The notes below the pieces were generated by a model, which was not told where the DNA came from, did no database searches, and worked only from the letters and a program-made list of their open reading frames with translations. From Mycobacterium sp. NBC_00419 (GTDB lineage: Bacteria > Actinomycetota > Actinomycetes > Mycobacteriales > Mycobacteriaceae), in the NCBI RefSeq assembly GCF_036023875.1, contig NZ_CP107931.1, forward strand, positions 2,170,001 to 2,234,000: a stretch of DNA of 64,000 nt. The letters run 5' to 3'. Numbering within the stretch: the first letter of the stretch is position 1; each line of letters starts with the position of its first letter. This document shows, one piece after another, positions 17,034-26,926 of the stretch. Made by a program: the position numbers and the translations under genes.

Positions 17034-18065
17034 CTACAGCAGGGCGGCGGCTTCCGTGATCTGCTCGACGCTGCGGGCGCCGATGACCATCATCGTCACG
17101 CCACTGGCTTCCCACAGCGGGATCTGCTTGCGGACGTAGTCGATGTCGCCGACGATCGCGGAGTCGTCGACGAGTTCGTCGGGGATGGCCTTGGCCGCTT
17201 CGTCCTTGCGGTCGCTGCGGAACAGGCGGGTGACGTCGTCGACGACCTCGGAGTACCCCATCCGCCGGTAGACGTCGGCGTGGAAGTTGGTGTCCTCAGC
17301 ACCCATGCCACCCATGTAGAGCGCCAGGTGCGGCTTCATCAGCTCCATGACCGCCGGGCGGTCCTCGGTGACGATCAGCTGAGCGGTGGCGCAGATTTCG
17401 AAGTCCTCCCGGGAGCGCCGCGCCCCTGGCCGGGCGAAGCCCTCGTCGAGCCACTCGTTGTACATGCTGGCGATGCGAGGCGAGTAGAAGATCGGCAGCC
17501 AGCCGTCGCAGATCTCGGCGGCCAGGGCCACGTTCTTGGGCCCTTCGGCACCGAGCATGATCGGGATGTCAGCACGTAGCGGGTGCACGATCGGCTTGAG
17601 CGGCTTGCCCAGCCCGGTGGTGCCCTCCCCGGTCAGCGGCAGCGGGTAGTGCGGGCCGTCGCTGGTGACGGGGCCCTGGCGCGCCCACACCTGGCGCACG
17701 ATGTCGATGTACTCGCGCGTGCGCGCCAGCGGCTTGGGGAACTTCTGGCCGTACCAGCCTTCGACGACCTGCGGTCCGGAGACGCCCAGCCCCAGGATGT
17801 GGCGGCCGCCGGAGAGGTGGTCGATGGTCAGCGAGGCCATCGCGCATGCGGTGGGGGTGCGCGCCGAGAGCTGCACGACCGAGGTACCCAGGCGCATGCG
17901 CGTGGTTTCCCGGCCCCACCAGGCCAGCGGGGTGAACGCATCCGAACCCCATGCCTCTGCCGTGAATACCGTGTCGAAACCGGCTTCCTCGGCGGCGGCC
18001 ACGAGTTCGGCGTGGTTCGTTGGGGGCTGAGCGCTCCAATACCCGAGCTGAAGTCCGAGCTTCAT
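17034..18065 (-). CDS. LLM-class F420-dependent oxidoreductase (Rv3520c-like)
   Basis: A 343-residue luciferase-like TIM-barrel protein. The N-terminus MKLGLQLGYWSAQPP, the SDAFTPLAWWGRET segment, LSGGRHILGLGVSGPQV and PIMLGAEGPKNVALAAE are typical of F420-dependent mycobacterial oxidoreductases. It would use F420 rather than FMN (family inference). The ATG at 18065 has GAAAGG upstream. A KstR box lies 45 bp upstream, shared with the divergent Rv3521-ltp4-ltp3 operon, which ties it to sterol metabolism; the substrate is unknown. Confidence 0.87.
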   Translation of the reverse strand: MKLGLQLGYWSAQPPTNHAELVAAAEEAGFDTVFTAEAWGSDAFTPLAWWGRETTRMRLGTSVVQLSARTPTACAMASLTIDHLSGGRHILGLGVSGPQVVEGWYGQKFPKPLARTREYIDIVRQVWARQGPVTSDGPHYPLPLTGEGTTGLGKPLKPIVHPLRADIPIMLGAEGPKNVALAAEICDGWLPIFYSPRIASMYNEWLDEGFARPGARRSREDFEICATAQLIVTEDRPAVMELMKPHLALYMGGMGAEDTNFHADVYRRMGYSEVVDDVTRLFRSDRKDEAAKAIPDELVDDSAIVGDIDYVRKQIPLWEASGVTMMVIGARSVEQITEAAALL

Positions 18066-18109
18066 CGGTGCCGCCTTTCTGTCCGGGACAGGATCCTTGC
18101 CACGATTCT

Positions 18110-18123
18110 TAGAACCTGTTCTA
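18110..18123. promoter_or_regulatory. KstR box between the Rv3520c-like and Rv3521-like genes
   Basis: TAGAACCTGTTCTA is a perfect palindromic match to the KstR consensus. It is 9 bp from the GTG of the rightward OB-fold gene and 44 bp from the leftward LLM gene. Confidence 0.92.
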
Positions 18124-18132
18124 CTCGATGGT

Positions 18133-19113
18133 GTGACAGCCAGCCAAAGCAGCCCTGCCTTGACCGATTCGCACGAGCCGCCCCTTTCGGCGCCGCTGGA
18201 ACTGTCGTTCGACTACACCCGTTCAGTCGGAACGACCCTCAGCGCCTTCTTCACCGCACTCCGCGAGCGCCGCATCGTCGGTGTACGCGGGTCCGATGGA
18301 CGGGTACTCGTGCCGGCCGCCGAATACGACCCGGTCACCTACGAGCCGCTGACGGAGATCGTACCGGTGGCGAGTGTCGGAACCGTGGTGTCCTGGACGT
18401 GGCAGCCGGAACCTCTCGACGGCCAGCCGCTCGACCGGCCGTTCGCCTTTGCACTGATCAAACTCGACGGCGCCGACACCGCCCTGCTGCACGCCGTCGA
18501 CGGCCGGATCAAGACCGGTGACCGCGTGCACGCGCACTGGGTCGACGAGCCGACCGGATCGATCACCGACATCGCCTACTTCGTACCCGGCGAGGAGCCC
18601 GAGGACACCCCCGAGGTCGACGACGACCGGGACCCGGTGACCATGCTGGTGGTTCCGACCCGCATCGAGATCCAGCACACGGCCTCTGCCCCGGAGAGCG
18701 CGTACCTGCGTGCGCTGCAGGCCGGCAAGTTGCTCGGCGGCCGCACCGGCGAGAACGGCAAGGTGTACTTCCCGCCGCGTGAAGCCGACCCGGCCACCGG
18801 CAAGGAACTCGACACCTTCGCCGAACTGCCTGACAAGGGCACGGTGACGACGTTCGCGATCATCAACATCCCGTTCGCCGGGCAGCGCATCAAGCCGCCC
18901 TACGTCGCGGCCTACATCCTGCTCGACGGGGCCGATATCCCGTTCCTGCACCTGGTTTCGGATATCGATGCCGCCGACGTCCGGATGGGCATGCGGGTCG
19001 AGGCGGTGTGGAAGCCCCAGGAGGAATGGGGCCTGGGCATCGACAACATCGAGTACTTCCGGCCAACCGGTGAACCGGACGCCGAATACGACACCTACAA
19101 GCACCACCTGTAA
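18133..19113 (+). CDS. Tandem OB-fold (DUF35-type) partner of steroid thiolase-like proteins (Rv3521-like)
   Basis: A 326-residue protein with two similar halves. Each half carries a DUF35/OB-fold acyl-CoA-associated pattern: RRIVGVRGSDGRVLVPAAEYDP in the first (key part GRVLVPAAEYDP) and GGRTGENGKVYFPPREADP (key part GKVYFPPREADP) in the second. DUF35 domains usually form complexes with thiolase-like or aldolase subunits, and ltp4 and ltp3 follow directly (17-bp gap). The GTG at 18133 is chosen because an upstream ATG frame would run through the KstR box. A double-DUF35 chain feeding two Ltp subunits is my inference. Confidence 0.85.
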   Translation: MTASQSSPALTDSHEPPLSAPLELSFDYTRSVGTTLSAFFTALRERRIVGVRGSDGRVLVPAAEYDPVTYEPLTEIVPVASVGTVVSWTWQPEPLDGQPLDRPFAFALIKLDGADTALLHAVDGRIKTGDRVHAHWVDEPTGSITDIAYFVPGEEPEDTPEVDDDRDPVTMLVVPTRIEIQHTASAPESAYLRALQAGKLLGGRTGENGKVYFPPREADPATGKELDTFAELPDKGTVTTFAIINIPFAGQRIKPPYVAAYILLDGADIPFLHLVSDIDAADVRMGMRVEAVWKPQEEWGLGIDNIEYFRPTGEPDAEYDTYKHHL

Positions 19114-19129
19114 AGGGACAACGACATCC

Positions 19130-20196
19130 ATGTCTGACCGCGATGTAGCTGTCGTCGGGTTCGCACACGCACCACACGTGCGGCGCACCGACGGCACCAC
19201 CAACGGCGTCGAAATGCTGATGCCATGCTTCGCCCAGCTCTACGACGAGCTCGGGCTCAAGCAGACCGACATCGGCTTCTGGTGCTCGGGATCCTCCGAT
19301 TACCTTGCCGGACGTGCCTTTTCGTTCATCTCGGCGATCGACTCGATCGGCGCAGTGCCGCCGATCAACGAGTCGCACGTTGAGATGGACGCGGCGTGGG
19401 CGCTCTACGAGGCCTACATCAAGCTGCTGACCGGCGAGATCGACACCGCGCTGGTGTACGGCTTCGGCAAGTCCTCGGCAGGCACCTTGCGCCGCGTGCT
19501 CGCGCTGCAGACCGACCCCTACACGGTCGCGCCGCTGTGGCCGGACTCGGTGTCGATGGCCGGGCTGCAGGCGCGGTTCGGTCTCGATGCCGGCAAGTGG
19601 ACCGAAGAGCAGATGGCGCAGGTTGCGCTCGATGCGCTGGCCGCCGCCCCGCGCACGGATGCCGAGAAGCCCGCGACCAGCATCGAGGAACTGCTGTCGC
19701 GCCCGTACTTCGCTGATCCGTTGCGCAAGCACGACATTGCGCCGATCACCGACGGCGCCTCGGCCATCGTGTTGGCTAGAGGTGACCGCGCGAAGGAACT
19801 GCGCGAAAGGCCGGCCTGGATCACCGGTTTCGAGCACCGCATCGAAACCCCGGTGCTCGGGGCACGCGACCTGACCACCTCCCCATCGACGGCCGCGTCG
19901 GCCAAGGCGGCCACCAATGGTGATGCCGGGTCGATCGAGGTCGCCGAGATCTACGCGCCGTTCAGCCACCAGCAGCTGATCCTCACCGAAGCGATCGGAT
20001 TGCCGGACTCGACCAAGATCAACCCGTCCGGCGGTGCGCTGGCAGCCAACCCGATGTTCTCGGCGGGGCTGGAACGCATCGGCTTCGCTGCCCGGCACAT
20101 TTTCGAGGGGTCGGCGCAGCGGGTGCTGGCACACGCCACCAGTGGGCCTGCGCTGCAACAGAACCTGGTGGCCGTGCTCGAAGGGAAGGACGCCTG

Positions 20197-20197
<1 letters not shown>
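19130..20197 (+). CDS. ltp4: Thiolase-like protein Ltp4
   Basis: A 355-residue member of the SCP-x/lipid-transfer thiolase family (Rv3522). The fold is recognisable from VVGFAHAPHVRRTDG and the C-terminal NPSGGALAANPMFSAGLER, but where a thiolase has its nucleophilic Cys this protein reads NESHVEMDAA, with no Cys. It is therefore more likely an aldolase or a structural partner than a true thiolase. The ATG at 19130 has AAAGGGA upstream. The stop overlaps the ltp3 start (TGATG). Confidence 0.88.
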
Positions 20198-21378
<1,181 letters not shown>

Positions 21379-21383
21379 CGCGG

Positions 21384-22265
21384 ATGAAGTACACGGTCAG
21401 CATCGCATTCAGCCCACTGGATCAGCTGATCGAGATCGCCAAGGCGGCAGAGGAGCTCGGGTTCGACAGCATCGCGCTGCCGGACTCGATCTTCTATTTC
21501 GAGAAGCAGTCCGTTGACTATCCCTACACCGCCGACGGCAAGCGGATGTTCGACGAGACCTCGCCGTGGGTGGATCCGCTCATCCTCGCCGGTGCGATGG
21601 GGGCGGTGACGTCGAAGATCCGCTTCTACACCAACGTGATGAAGTTGGGCTCCCGCAATCCGCTGCTGCTGGCGCGTCAGGTCGGCTCGGTCGCCAATCT
21701 GACCAACAACCGGTTCGGCTTCGGCGTGGGAATCGGTTGGGCTCCTGAAGAGTTCGAGTGGTGCGGGGTTCCCTACGCCAAGCGCGGCAAGCGCGTCGAC
21801 GAGATGATCGACGTCATCAAGCTGGTGCTGGCCGGCGGCATGGTGGAGTTCCACGGTGAGTTCTACGATTTCGAGCGGCTGCAGATGAGCCCGGCGCCGT
21901 CCACGCCGGTGCCGTTCTACGTCGGCGGGCACACCGACGTGGCACTCAAACGCGCCGCACGCGTCAGCGACGGCTGGACCAGCGCCATGATGACCTGTGA
22001 CCAGTTGGCCGAGACCATCAGCACGCTCAAGCGGCTGCTGGCCGACAATGGCCGCGCCGGTGATCCTTTCGAATACCAGGCGGTCTGTATCGACAAGTTC
22101 GGTGTCGACGGGCATCGCGACCTGGTGGCGGCTGGAGTCACGGACTACATCGGTATCCCGTGGGTGTTCGAAGGCCTCGCCTTCGACGCCCCGGTGGACA
22201 AGAAGATCGACTCGATGAAGCGTTTCGCCGAGACCTACATCCATTCCGGCTGGCAGGAGCAGTGA
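21384..22265 (+). CDS. LLM-class F420-dependent oxidoreductase
   Basis: A 293-residue luciferase-like oxidoreductase starting MKYTVSIAFSPLDQLIE. The segment GFDSIALPDSIF, the SVANLTNNRFGFGVGIGWAPEEF loop (key part FGFGVGIGWAPEEF) and PVPFYVGGHTDVALKRAAR are family marks. The ATG is 5 bp after the ltp3 stop, and the stop overlaps the next gene's GTG by 4 bp, so it is the fourth gene of the KstR-controlled operon. It differs from the other LLM protein in this window and has no counterpart I recall between Rv3523 and Rv3525c of M. tuberculosis. Confidence 0.86.
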   Translation: MKYTVSIAFSPLDQLIEIAKAAEELGFDSIALPDSIFYFEKQSVDYPYTADGKRMFDETSPWVDPLILAGAMGAVTSKIRFYTNVMKLGSRNPLLLARQVGSVANLTNNRFGFGVGIGWAPEEFEWCGVPYAKRGKRVDEMIDVIKLVLAGGMVEFHGEFYDFERLQMSPAPSTPVPFYVGGHTDVALKRAARVSDGWTSAMMTCDQLAETISTLKRLLADNGRAGDPFEYQAVCIDKFGVDGHRDLVAAGVTDYIGIPWVFEGLAFDAPVDKKIDSMKRFAETYIHSGWQEQ

Positions 22266-22663
22266 GCACCCCGGCGCACGAGGCGGGCCGACGCTCCCGC
22301 GAGGCGGCCATGGCGCGGGACAAAGAGGCCTGGCTCGCGGTATTCGCCGATGACGCGATCATCGAGGACCCGATCGGTCCGTCGCACTTCGATCCTGAGG
22401 GCAAGGGACACCGGGGCAAGGAGGCGATCGCGAAGTTCTACGACATGGCGATCGCGCCCAGCAAGCTCGCCTTCCATTTCGAGAAGACCTATCAGTGCGG
22501 CAACGAAGAGGCCAACGTCGGCCACATCGTGATCGAGTCCGCGGGATACCGGGTGTTGGCCGAGGGCGTATTCACCTACAAGGTGAACGACGAGGGCAAA
22601 ATGGTTGCGCTGCGCGCCTTTTGGGAACTCGACCAGGCCGCCAAGAGCGCCGAGAAGCTCTGA
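22262..22663 (+). CDS. Ketosteroid-isomerase-like (NTF2-fold) protein
   Basis: A 133-residue NTF2/SnoaL-fold protein. The segment FADDAIIEDPIG closely parallels the catalytic segment of bacterial delta5-3-ketosteroid isomerase, placing Asp36 at the position of the proton-shuttling Asp38. By eye, the oxyanion-hole Tyr14 aligns with Ser12 and the second oxyanion Asp99 with Phe or Val, so both appear lost. It is the last gene of the KstR operon; its GTG overlaps the preceding TGA. A steroid-handling role is likely; classic isomerase activity is doubtful. Confidence 0.8.
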   Translation: MSTPAHEAGRRSREAAMARDKEAWLAVFADDAIIEDPIGPSHFDPEGKGHRGKEAIAKFYDMAIAPSKLAFHFEKTYQCGNEEANVGHIVIESAGYRVLAEGVFTYKVNDEGKMVALRAFWELDQAAKSAEKL

Positions 22664-22680
22664 GGTAGCTGCTCGGCGAG

Positions 22681-22733
22681 TGGCCACTTACGCACGCCAC
22701 ATCGCCGGCCGATTCGCGTGTCACAAGTGGCCA
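22681..22733. terminator. Inverted repeat between convergent genes
   Basis: TGGCCACTT (22681-22689) and its exact complement AAGTGGCCA (22725-22733) flank a 35-bp GC-rich loop containing further ACGC/GCGT pairing. It occupies the gap between two convergent genes, so a bidirectional terminator or a dispersed palindromic repeat unit is likely. There is no T-tract. Confidence 0.45.
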
Positions 22734-22746
22734 TTCGGCGCCGAAG

Positions 22747-23271
22747 TCAGATCTCCTCGAAGCCGGTCAGATAGCGCTGCGCCAGATCCTGGTAGGCCTT
22801 CGGGTTGAGGTTCACCCACACCTCGGCGCCGGTTCCGGCGATCGGGCCCTTGACCTTCGCCGGCGCACCCGTGACCAGCACCTCGTCGGGTATGTGGGTG
22901 CCGCCGACCACCAGCGAGTGTGCGGCGATCATGCTGCGGGCCCCGATCACCGCGCCGTCGAGGACCGTGCAGTGGTTGGCGATCAGTGCCTCCGCGCCGA
23001 TGTGGGCGCCGTGGATGGTGCACATGTGCGCGATCGTCGCGCCGGGTCCGAGGTCGACCGGGATTCCCGGCGGTGCGTGCAGCACCGAACCGTCCTGCAC
23101 ATTGGCGCCCTCGCGGATGACGATGGGCGCGAAGTCGCCACGCAGGACGGCGTTGAACCACACCGATGCGCCGGCCTCCACGGTCACGTCACCAATCAGG
23201 ACCGCGGTGGGCGCCACGAACGCGGTGGGGTCCACCTTTGGTGACCGGCCTTCGAACGAGTACATCGGCAT
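22747..23271 (-). CDS. Gamma-class carbonic anhydrase-like hexapeptide-repeat protein (Rv3525c-like)
   Basis: A 174-residue left-handed beta-helix protein. Hexapeptide repeats run through most of the chain (AVLIGDVTVEAGASVWFNAV region and later). The three zinc-binding histidines of gamma carbonic anhydrases are present at 65, 82 and 87 (LHAPPG; AHMCTIHG). The ATG at 23271 gives MPMYSFEGRSP, the usual family start; the open frame extends 16 codons further. It points away from the KstR box before kshA, which could also affect it. Its link to sterol metabolism is unclear. Confidence 0.9.
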   Translation of the reverse strand: MPMYSFEGRSPKVDPTAFVAPTAVLIGDVTVEAGASVWFNAVLRGDFAPIVIREGANVQDGSVLHAPPGIPVDLGPGATIAHMCTIHGAHIGAEALIANHCTVLDGAVIGARSMIAAHSLVVGGTHIPDEVLVTGAPAKVKGPIAGTGAEVWVNLNPKAYQDLAQRYLTGFEEI

Positions 23272-23346
23272 CGTCCAGATATACCCCATGTCATTCGGGT
23301 AATCCGCAGCTAGCTGCATTGATATTGCAAGAGCCGCCCGAGAAAC

Positions 23347-23360
23347 TGTAACGTGTTCTA
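23347..23360. promoter_or_regulatory. KstR box upstream of kshA
   Basis: TGTAACGTGTTCTA matches the KstR consensus and lies 27 bp before the kshA GTG. A second perfect inverted repeat (TTCTAGT-TAGAG-ACTAGAA, 23356-23374) overlaps its right half. The divergent gamma carbonic anhydrase gene begins 75 bp away. Confidence 0.9.
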
Positions 23361-23387
23361 GTTAGAGACTAGAAGTGGAGGCACCTG

Positions 23388-24527
23388 GTGACAAGCGGCG
23401 TTCGCGAGATCGACACCGGAACCCTGCCGGACCGGTATGCCAGAGGATGGCACTGCCTTGGCCCGGTCAGAGATTACCTGGACGGCAAGCCGCACGCGAT
23501 CAACGCGTTCGGCACCAAACTGGTGGTCTTCGCCGACGATTCCGGCGCGGTGCACGTGCTGGACGCCTACTGCCGCCACCTCGGTGGTGACCTGTCGCAG
23601 GGCACCGTCAAGGGTGATGCGATCGCCTGCCCGTTCCACGACTGGCGCTGGGGTGGCGACGGCCGCTGCCGGCTGGTGCCCTACGCCAAGCGCACCCCGC
23701 GGCTGGCCCGCACCCGGTCCTGGGAGACCGACGTGCGCAGCGGGCTGCTGTTCGTCTGGCACGACCATGAGGGCAATCCGCCGCAGCCCGAGGTCCGCAT
23801 CCCGGAGATCCCCGAGTGGGCGGGCGGCGAGTGGACCGACTGGAAGTGGAACTCGATGCTGATCGAGGGCTCGAACTGCCGCGAGATCGTGGACAACGTC
23901 ACCGACATGGCGCACTTCTACTACATCCACTTCGGCCTGCCGACGTACTTCAAGAACGTCTTCGAAGGCCATATCGCCTCGCAGTACCTGCACAACGTCG
24001 GGCGCCCCGACATCAACGACATGGGCACGGCCTACGTTGAGTCCCATCTCGATTCGGAGGCGTCGTACTTCGGTCCGTCGTTCATGATCAACTGGCTGCA
24101 CAACGTCTACGGCGGCTTCAAGGCCGAGTCGATCCTGATCAACTGCCACTACCCAGTGACGCAGGACTCGTTCATGCTCCAGTGGGGTGTGATCGTCGAG
24201 AAGCCTAAGGGCCTCGACGAGAAGATGAGCGACAAGCTCTCCGACGCGATGGTCACCGGTGTCAGCAAGGGCTTCCTGCAGGACGTGGAGATCTGGAAGC
24301 ACAAGACGCGCATCGAGAATCCGTTGCTGGTCGAGGAGGACGGCGCGGTCTACCAGATGCGCCGCTGGTATCAGCAGTTCTACGTCGACGTCGCCGACGT
24401 CAGCCCCGACATGGTCGACCGCTTCGAACTCGAGATCGACACCACCCCGGCCAACGAGAAGTGGAAGGTCGAAGTCGAGGAGAACCTCAAGCGCCAGGCC
24501 GACCAGGCAGGGCAGCCGGCGACATGA
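23388..24527 (+). CDS. kshA: 3-ketosteroid 9-alpha-hydroxylase, oxygenase component
   Basis: A 379-residue Rieske non-heme iron oxygenase that hydroxylates C9 of 3-ketosteroids, which with KstD opens ring B. The Rieske ligands are Cys62-His64 (CRHLGG) and Cys81-His84 (CPFHDW). The mononuclear iron site includes His176 and His181 in DNVTDMAHFYYIHFG. The GTG at 23388 follows GGAGG. The reductase KshB is not in the window. Its stop overlaps the next gene by 4 bp. Confidence 0.97.
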   Translation: MTSGVREIDTGTLPDRYARGWHCLGPVRDYLDGKPHAINAFGTKLVVFADDSGAVHVLDAYCRHLGGDLSQGTVKGDAIACPFHDWRWGGDGRCRLVPYAKRTPRLARTRSWETDVRSGLLFVWHDHEGNPPQPEVRIPEIPEWAGGEWTDWKWNSMLIEGSNCREIVDNVTDMAHFYYIHFGLPTYFKNVFEGHIASQYLHNVGRPDINDMGTAYVESHLDSEASYFGPSFMINWLHNVYGGFKAESILINCHYPVTQDSFMLQWGVIVEKPKGLDEKMSDKLSDAMVTGVSKGFLQDVEIWKHKTRIENPLLVEEDGAVYQMRRWYQQFYVDVADVSPDMVDRFELEIDTTPANEKWKVEVEENLKRQADQAGQPAT

Positions 24528-24988
24528 CCGCAGGGGACCAACCGCCTGACGTCGACGACCTGGCGCGGTCCATGATGGATCTGCTCGGCGTGCACGAGCA
24601 CGACGAGCCGCACCCCGTCGACGACGGGAGCACTCCCACGTCGTGGGCGAAGGCACCTGATTTCGCCGGCGACCCGCAGCGCGCGGCGGCAATCCACGAG
24701 GCAACCCGCTTGGACCGCGAGCGCTATCTGTCGGCCGGGCTGGCTGAGGTGGACTGCCGGTTCTGCCACGTCTCGGTGCGGGTGAAGAAGCTCGGCGCCG
24801 CACACACGCTGGTGCAGTGGAACACCGAGGCCCAGCAGCGGTGTGCCTACTTCGCCGAAGTACGCGCCGGCGGCGGTAGTAGCGCGCGAACCCGCGGCTG
24901 CCAGAAGATGTCCGACAGCATCAAACACGCTGTCGCGGAGGGCTGCCTGGAGGAGTACTCCAGCGCCCCCGCCCCCGGCGACGGCTGA
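24524..24988 (+). CDS. Conserved protein co-transcribed with kshA (Rv3527-like)
   Basis: A 154-residue protein with a disordered acidic N-terminus and a compact central region holding CRFCHVSVRVKKL, then further cysteines (RCAYF, GCQKM, GCLEEY). The five-Cys pattern suggests metal binding, but I recognise no named domain. The ATG overlaps the kshA stop (ATGA), so expression follows kshA and KstR. In M. tuberculosis Rv3527 occupies the same place. Function unknown. Confidence 0.85.
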   Translation: MTAGDQPPDVDDLARSMMDLLGVHEHDEPHPVDDGSTPTSWAKAPDFAGDPQRAAAIHEATRLDRERYLSAGLAEVDCRFCHVSVRVKKLGAAHTLVQWNTEAQQRCAYFAEVRAGGGSSARTRGCQKMSDSIKHAVAEGCLEEYSSAPAPGDG

Positions 24989-25004
24989 GCCCTGACACCC
25001 AGGA

Positions 25005-26141
25005 CTACAGCCCCTTGAAGCGCTCCTTGACCTGTTCCTCGGTCAACCCGTAGTCCGACAGCGAGTAGGTGTGCTTGGGGGCTCGCGGCCCCTGCTTGCT
25101 CTCCTCGTCGGTGGCCTGGATCGCCGCGCGCGCATCGTCGGTCATCTCGATACCGAAGTGCGAGTAGATGTTCTCCACCGTACGGATCGGCTCGCGGATG
25201 AGCTGGAAGTAGTCGACGTCATAGAACTGCGCCTCGTCGTGTTCGCGGCGCACGGCGTTGAACCGCTCCAGCCCGCGCGACCACGTCTCGAGCGCGTCAG
25301 CACCGATGACGTCACCCGTGAACGTGTTCGACCAGCCATCGGTGGTGTGCTGGGCCAGCGAGCACATCGAGGCCATGATCGTCTCGGCCGGCCGGTGGCA
25401 CTGCAGGATCAGCGCATCGGGGTAGGCCGCGAACACCGCATCGAGCGCGAACAGGTGGCTGGGATTCTTGAGCACCCAACGCTTCTCGGGTTCGTTGAGC
25501 CCGATCAGTTGCAGGTTCTTGCGATGCCGGAGGTAGGACTTGGTCCAGTCCTGGCGGGCCAGCCACTGCGCATATGTCGGCACATGCGCCAGCGTCTCGT
25601 AGGACACCGAGTGCAGCGACTGGCGCAGCAACTGCCAGCACTCCTCCACCTCGTCGGCGGTCATGTAGTGCAGGCCGGTGTAGTCGGGATTCTCGTCGTG
25701 GGCCTTCTTGAACCGGGCATCGAGCTCAGCGAAAACCGGGTTCTGCGGCCAGGTTTCGCGCGGCGGCCTGGGCTGCGGGAACTCCGCCAGCCACAGCTCC
25801 AATCCCTGGTGACGGGGATCGCCGCACAACAGTCGGTGCAGGGCGGTGGTACCGGTGCGCGGCAGCCCGGTGACGAAGATCGGCCGCTCGATCGGCACGT
25901 CCACGTGCTGCGGGTACTGCTTGAAAGCGGACTCGGACAGGAGCCTGGCCACCAACGCATTGCGCACGAAGAACCGCTGCATCTTGCTGCCGAGTTCGGT
26001 GAGGTCGGCCTCGCTGCGGAACGCTTCGAGCAGCACCCCCAGCGCTTCTCGGTAGTTGTCGTCGTCGACGCCGAAGTCGTCCATCCCGGTGGCTTTAGTG
26101 GCCGAGGCGAGCAGGCTCTCGACGCTCAGGAAATCGCTCAT
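25005..26141 (-). CDS. Sulfotransferase-family protein (Rv3529c-like)
   Basis: A 378-residue P-loop protein of the sulfotransferase family. The PAPS 5'-phosphosulfate loop is visible as VTGLPRTGTTALHRLL near residue 91, and the 3'-phosphate region as HRPAETIMASMCS near 249. Family enzymes move sulfate from PAPS to hydroxyls; a sterol-ring alcohol is a possible acceptor but this is inference. The ATG overlaps the stop of the upstream SDR gene (TGATG), and the gene sits third in the KstR-boxed operon Rv3531c-Rv3530c-Rv3529c. The convergent Rv3527-like gene ends 16 bp away. Confidence 0.87.
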   Translation of the reverse strand: MSDFLSVESLLASATKATGMDDFGVDDDNYREALGVLLEAFRSEADLTELGSKMQRFFVRNALVARLLSESAFKQYPQHVDVPIERPIFVTGLPRTGTTALHRLLCGDPRHQGLELWLAEFPQPRPPRETWPQNPVFAELDARFKKAHDENPDYTGLHYMTADEVEECWQLLRQSLHSVSYETLAHVPTYAQWLARQDWTKSYLRHRKNLQLIGLNEPEKRWVLKNPSHLFALDAVFAAYPDALILQCHRPAETIMASMCSLAQHTTDGWSNTFTGDVIGADALETWSRGLERFNAVRREHDEAQFYDVDYFQLIREPIRTVENIYSHFGIEMTDDARAAIQATDEESKQGPRAPKHTYSLSDYGLTEEQVKERFKGL

Positions 26142-26923
26142 CAGTTGTGGTACTCCCCGCAGTTGACGTCGAGGGTCTGGCCGGTGATGCCGTTCGACAG
26201 ATCGCTGGCCATGAACAGGATGGCCGAGGCGACCTCGTCCTCGGTGGGCAGCCGCTTGAGATCGGAGTTCACCGCAGCCGCCTTGTAGATCTCATCGACG
26301 GTGGTTCCGTACTTGCTGGCCTGGTGCTCGAAGTAGCCCTGCAGCGTTCCACCCCAGATGTAGCCAGGCAGAACGGAATTCACCCGGATACCCTGCCCTC
26401 CGAGCTCACTGGCCAGCGACTCCGACATAGCCAGCAGCGCAGCCTTGGCCATCTTGTAGGCGCCCTGCTTGGGGTCGGAATGGCGGACGACCATCGAGTT
26501 GACGTTCACGATGGACCCCTTGGCCTCGGTCAGCGCCGGGGTGAAGCCCTGGATCAGCCGCAGCGCACCGAGCACGGTGAGCTCCAATGTCTCGCGGATG
26601 TGCTCGAACGTGGTGTTGGCGAACGGCTTCATCGACGGGACCTTGAACGCATTGTTGACCAGGACGTCGACTTTGCCGTAGGTGTCCAGGGTCTGCTTGA
26701 CCAGGTTGTCAACCTGCTCGTCGTCGGTGATGTCGGTGCCGACCGACAACGCGCGACGGCCGAGTGCGGTGACTTCCTTGGCGACATCGTCGAGCCGCCC
26801 GACGGTGCGCGCCGCCAGGACCACGTCCGCGCCGGCCTCGGCACATCGGCGTGCCAGCGTGGTGCCCAGTGCGGGACCCACACCGCTGATCACCACGACT
26901 TTGTTCTCGAGTAAGCCCGCCAT
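26141..26923 (-). CDS. Short-chain dehydrogenase/reductase (Rv3530c-like)
   Basis: A 260-residue SDR. The cofactor loop reads SGVGPALGTTLA, a slightly altered glycine motif. NNAF replaces NNAG near residue 90, and the catalytic Tyr-Lys pair is in GAYKMAKAA near residue 157. Probably an oxidoreductase of a steroid or acyl-CoA hydroxyl. It is the middle gene of the KstR-boxed operon, starting 3 bp after the stop of the upstream gene and overlapping the next by 1 bp. Confidence 0.88.
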   Translation of the reverse strand: MAGLLENKVVVISGVGPALGTTLARRCAEAGADVVLAARTVGRLDDVAKEVTALGRRALSVGTDITDDEQVDNLVKQTLDTYGKVDVLVNNAFKVPSMKPFANTTFEHIRETLELTVLGALRLIQGFTPALTEAKGSIVNVNSMVVRHSDPKQGAYKMAKAALLAMSESLASELGGQGIRVNSVLPGYIWGGTLQGYFEHQASKYGTTVDEIYKAAAVNSDLKRLPTEDEVASAILFMASDLSNGITGQTLDVNCGEYHN

Positions 26924-26926
26924 GAC

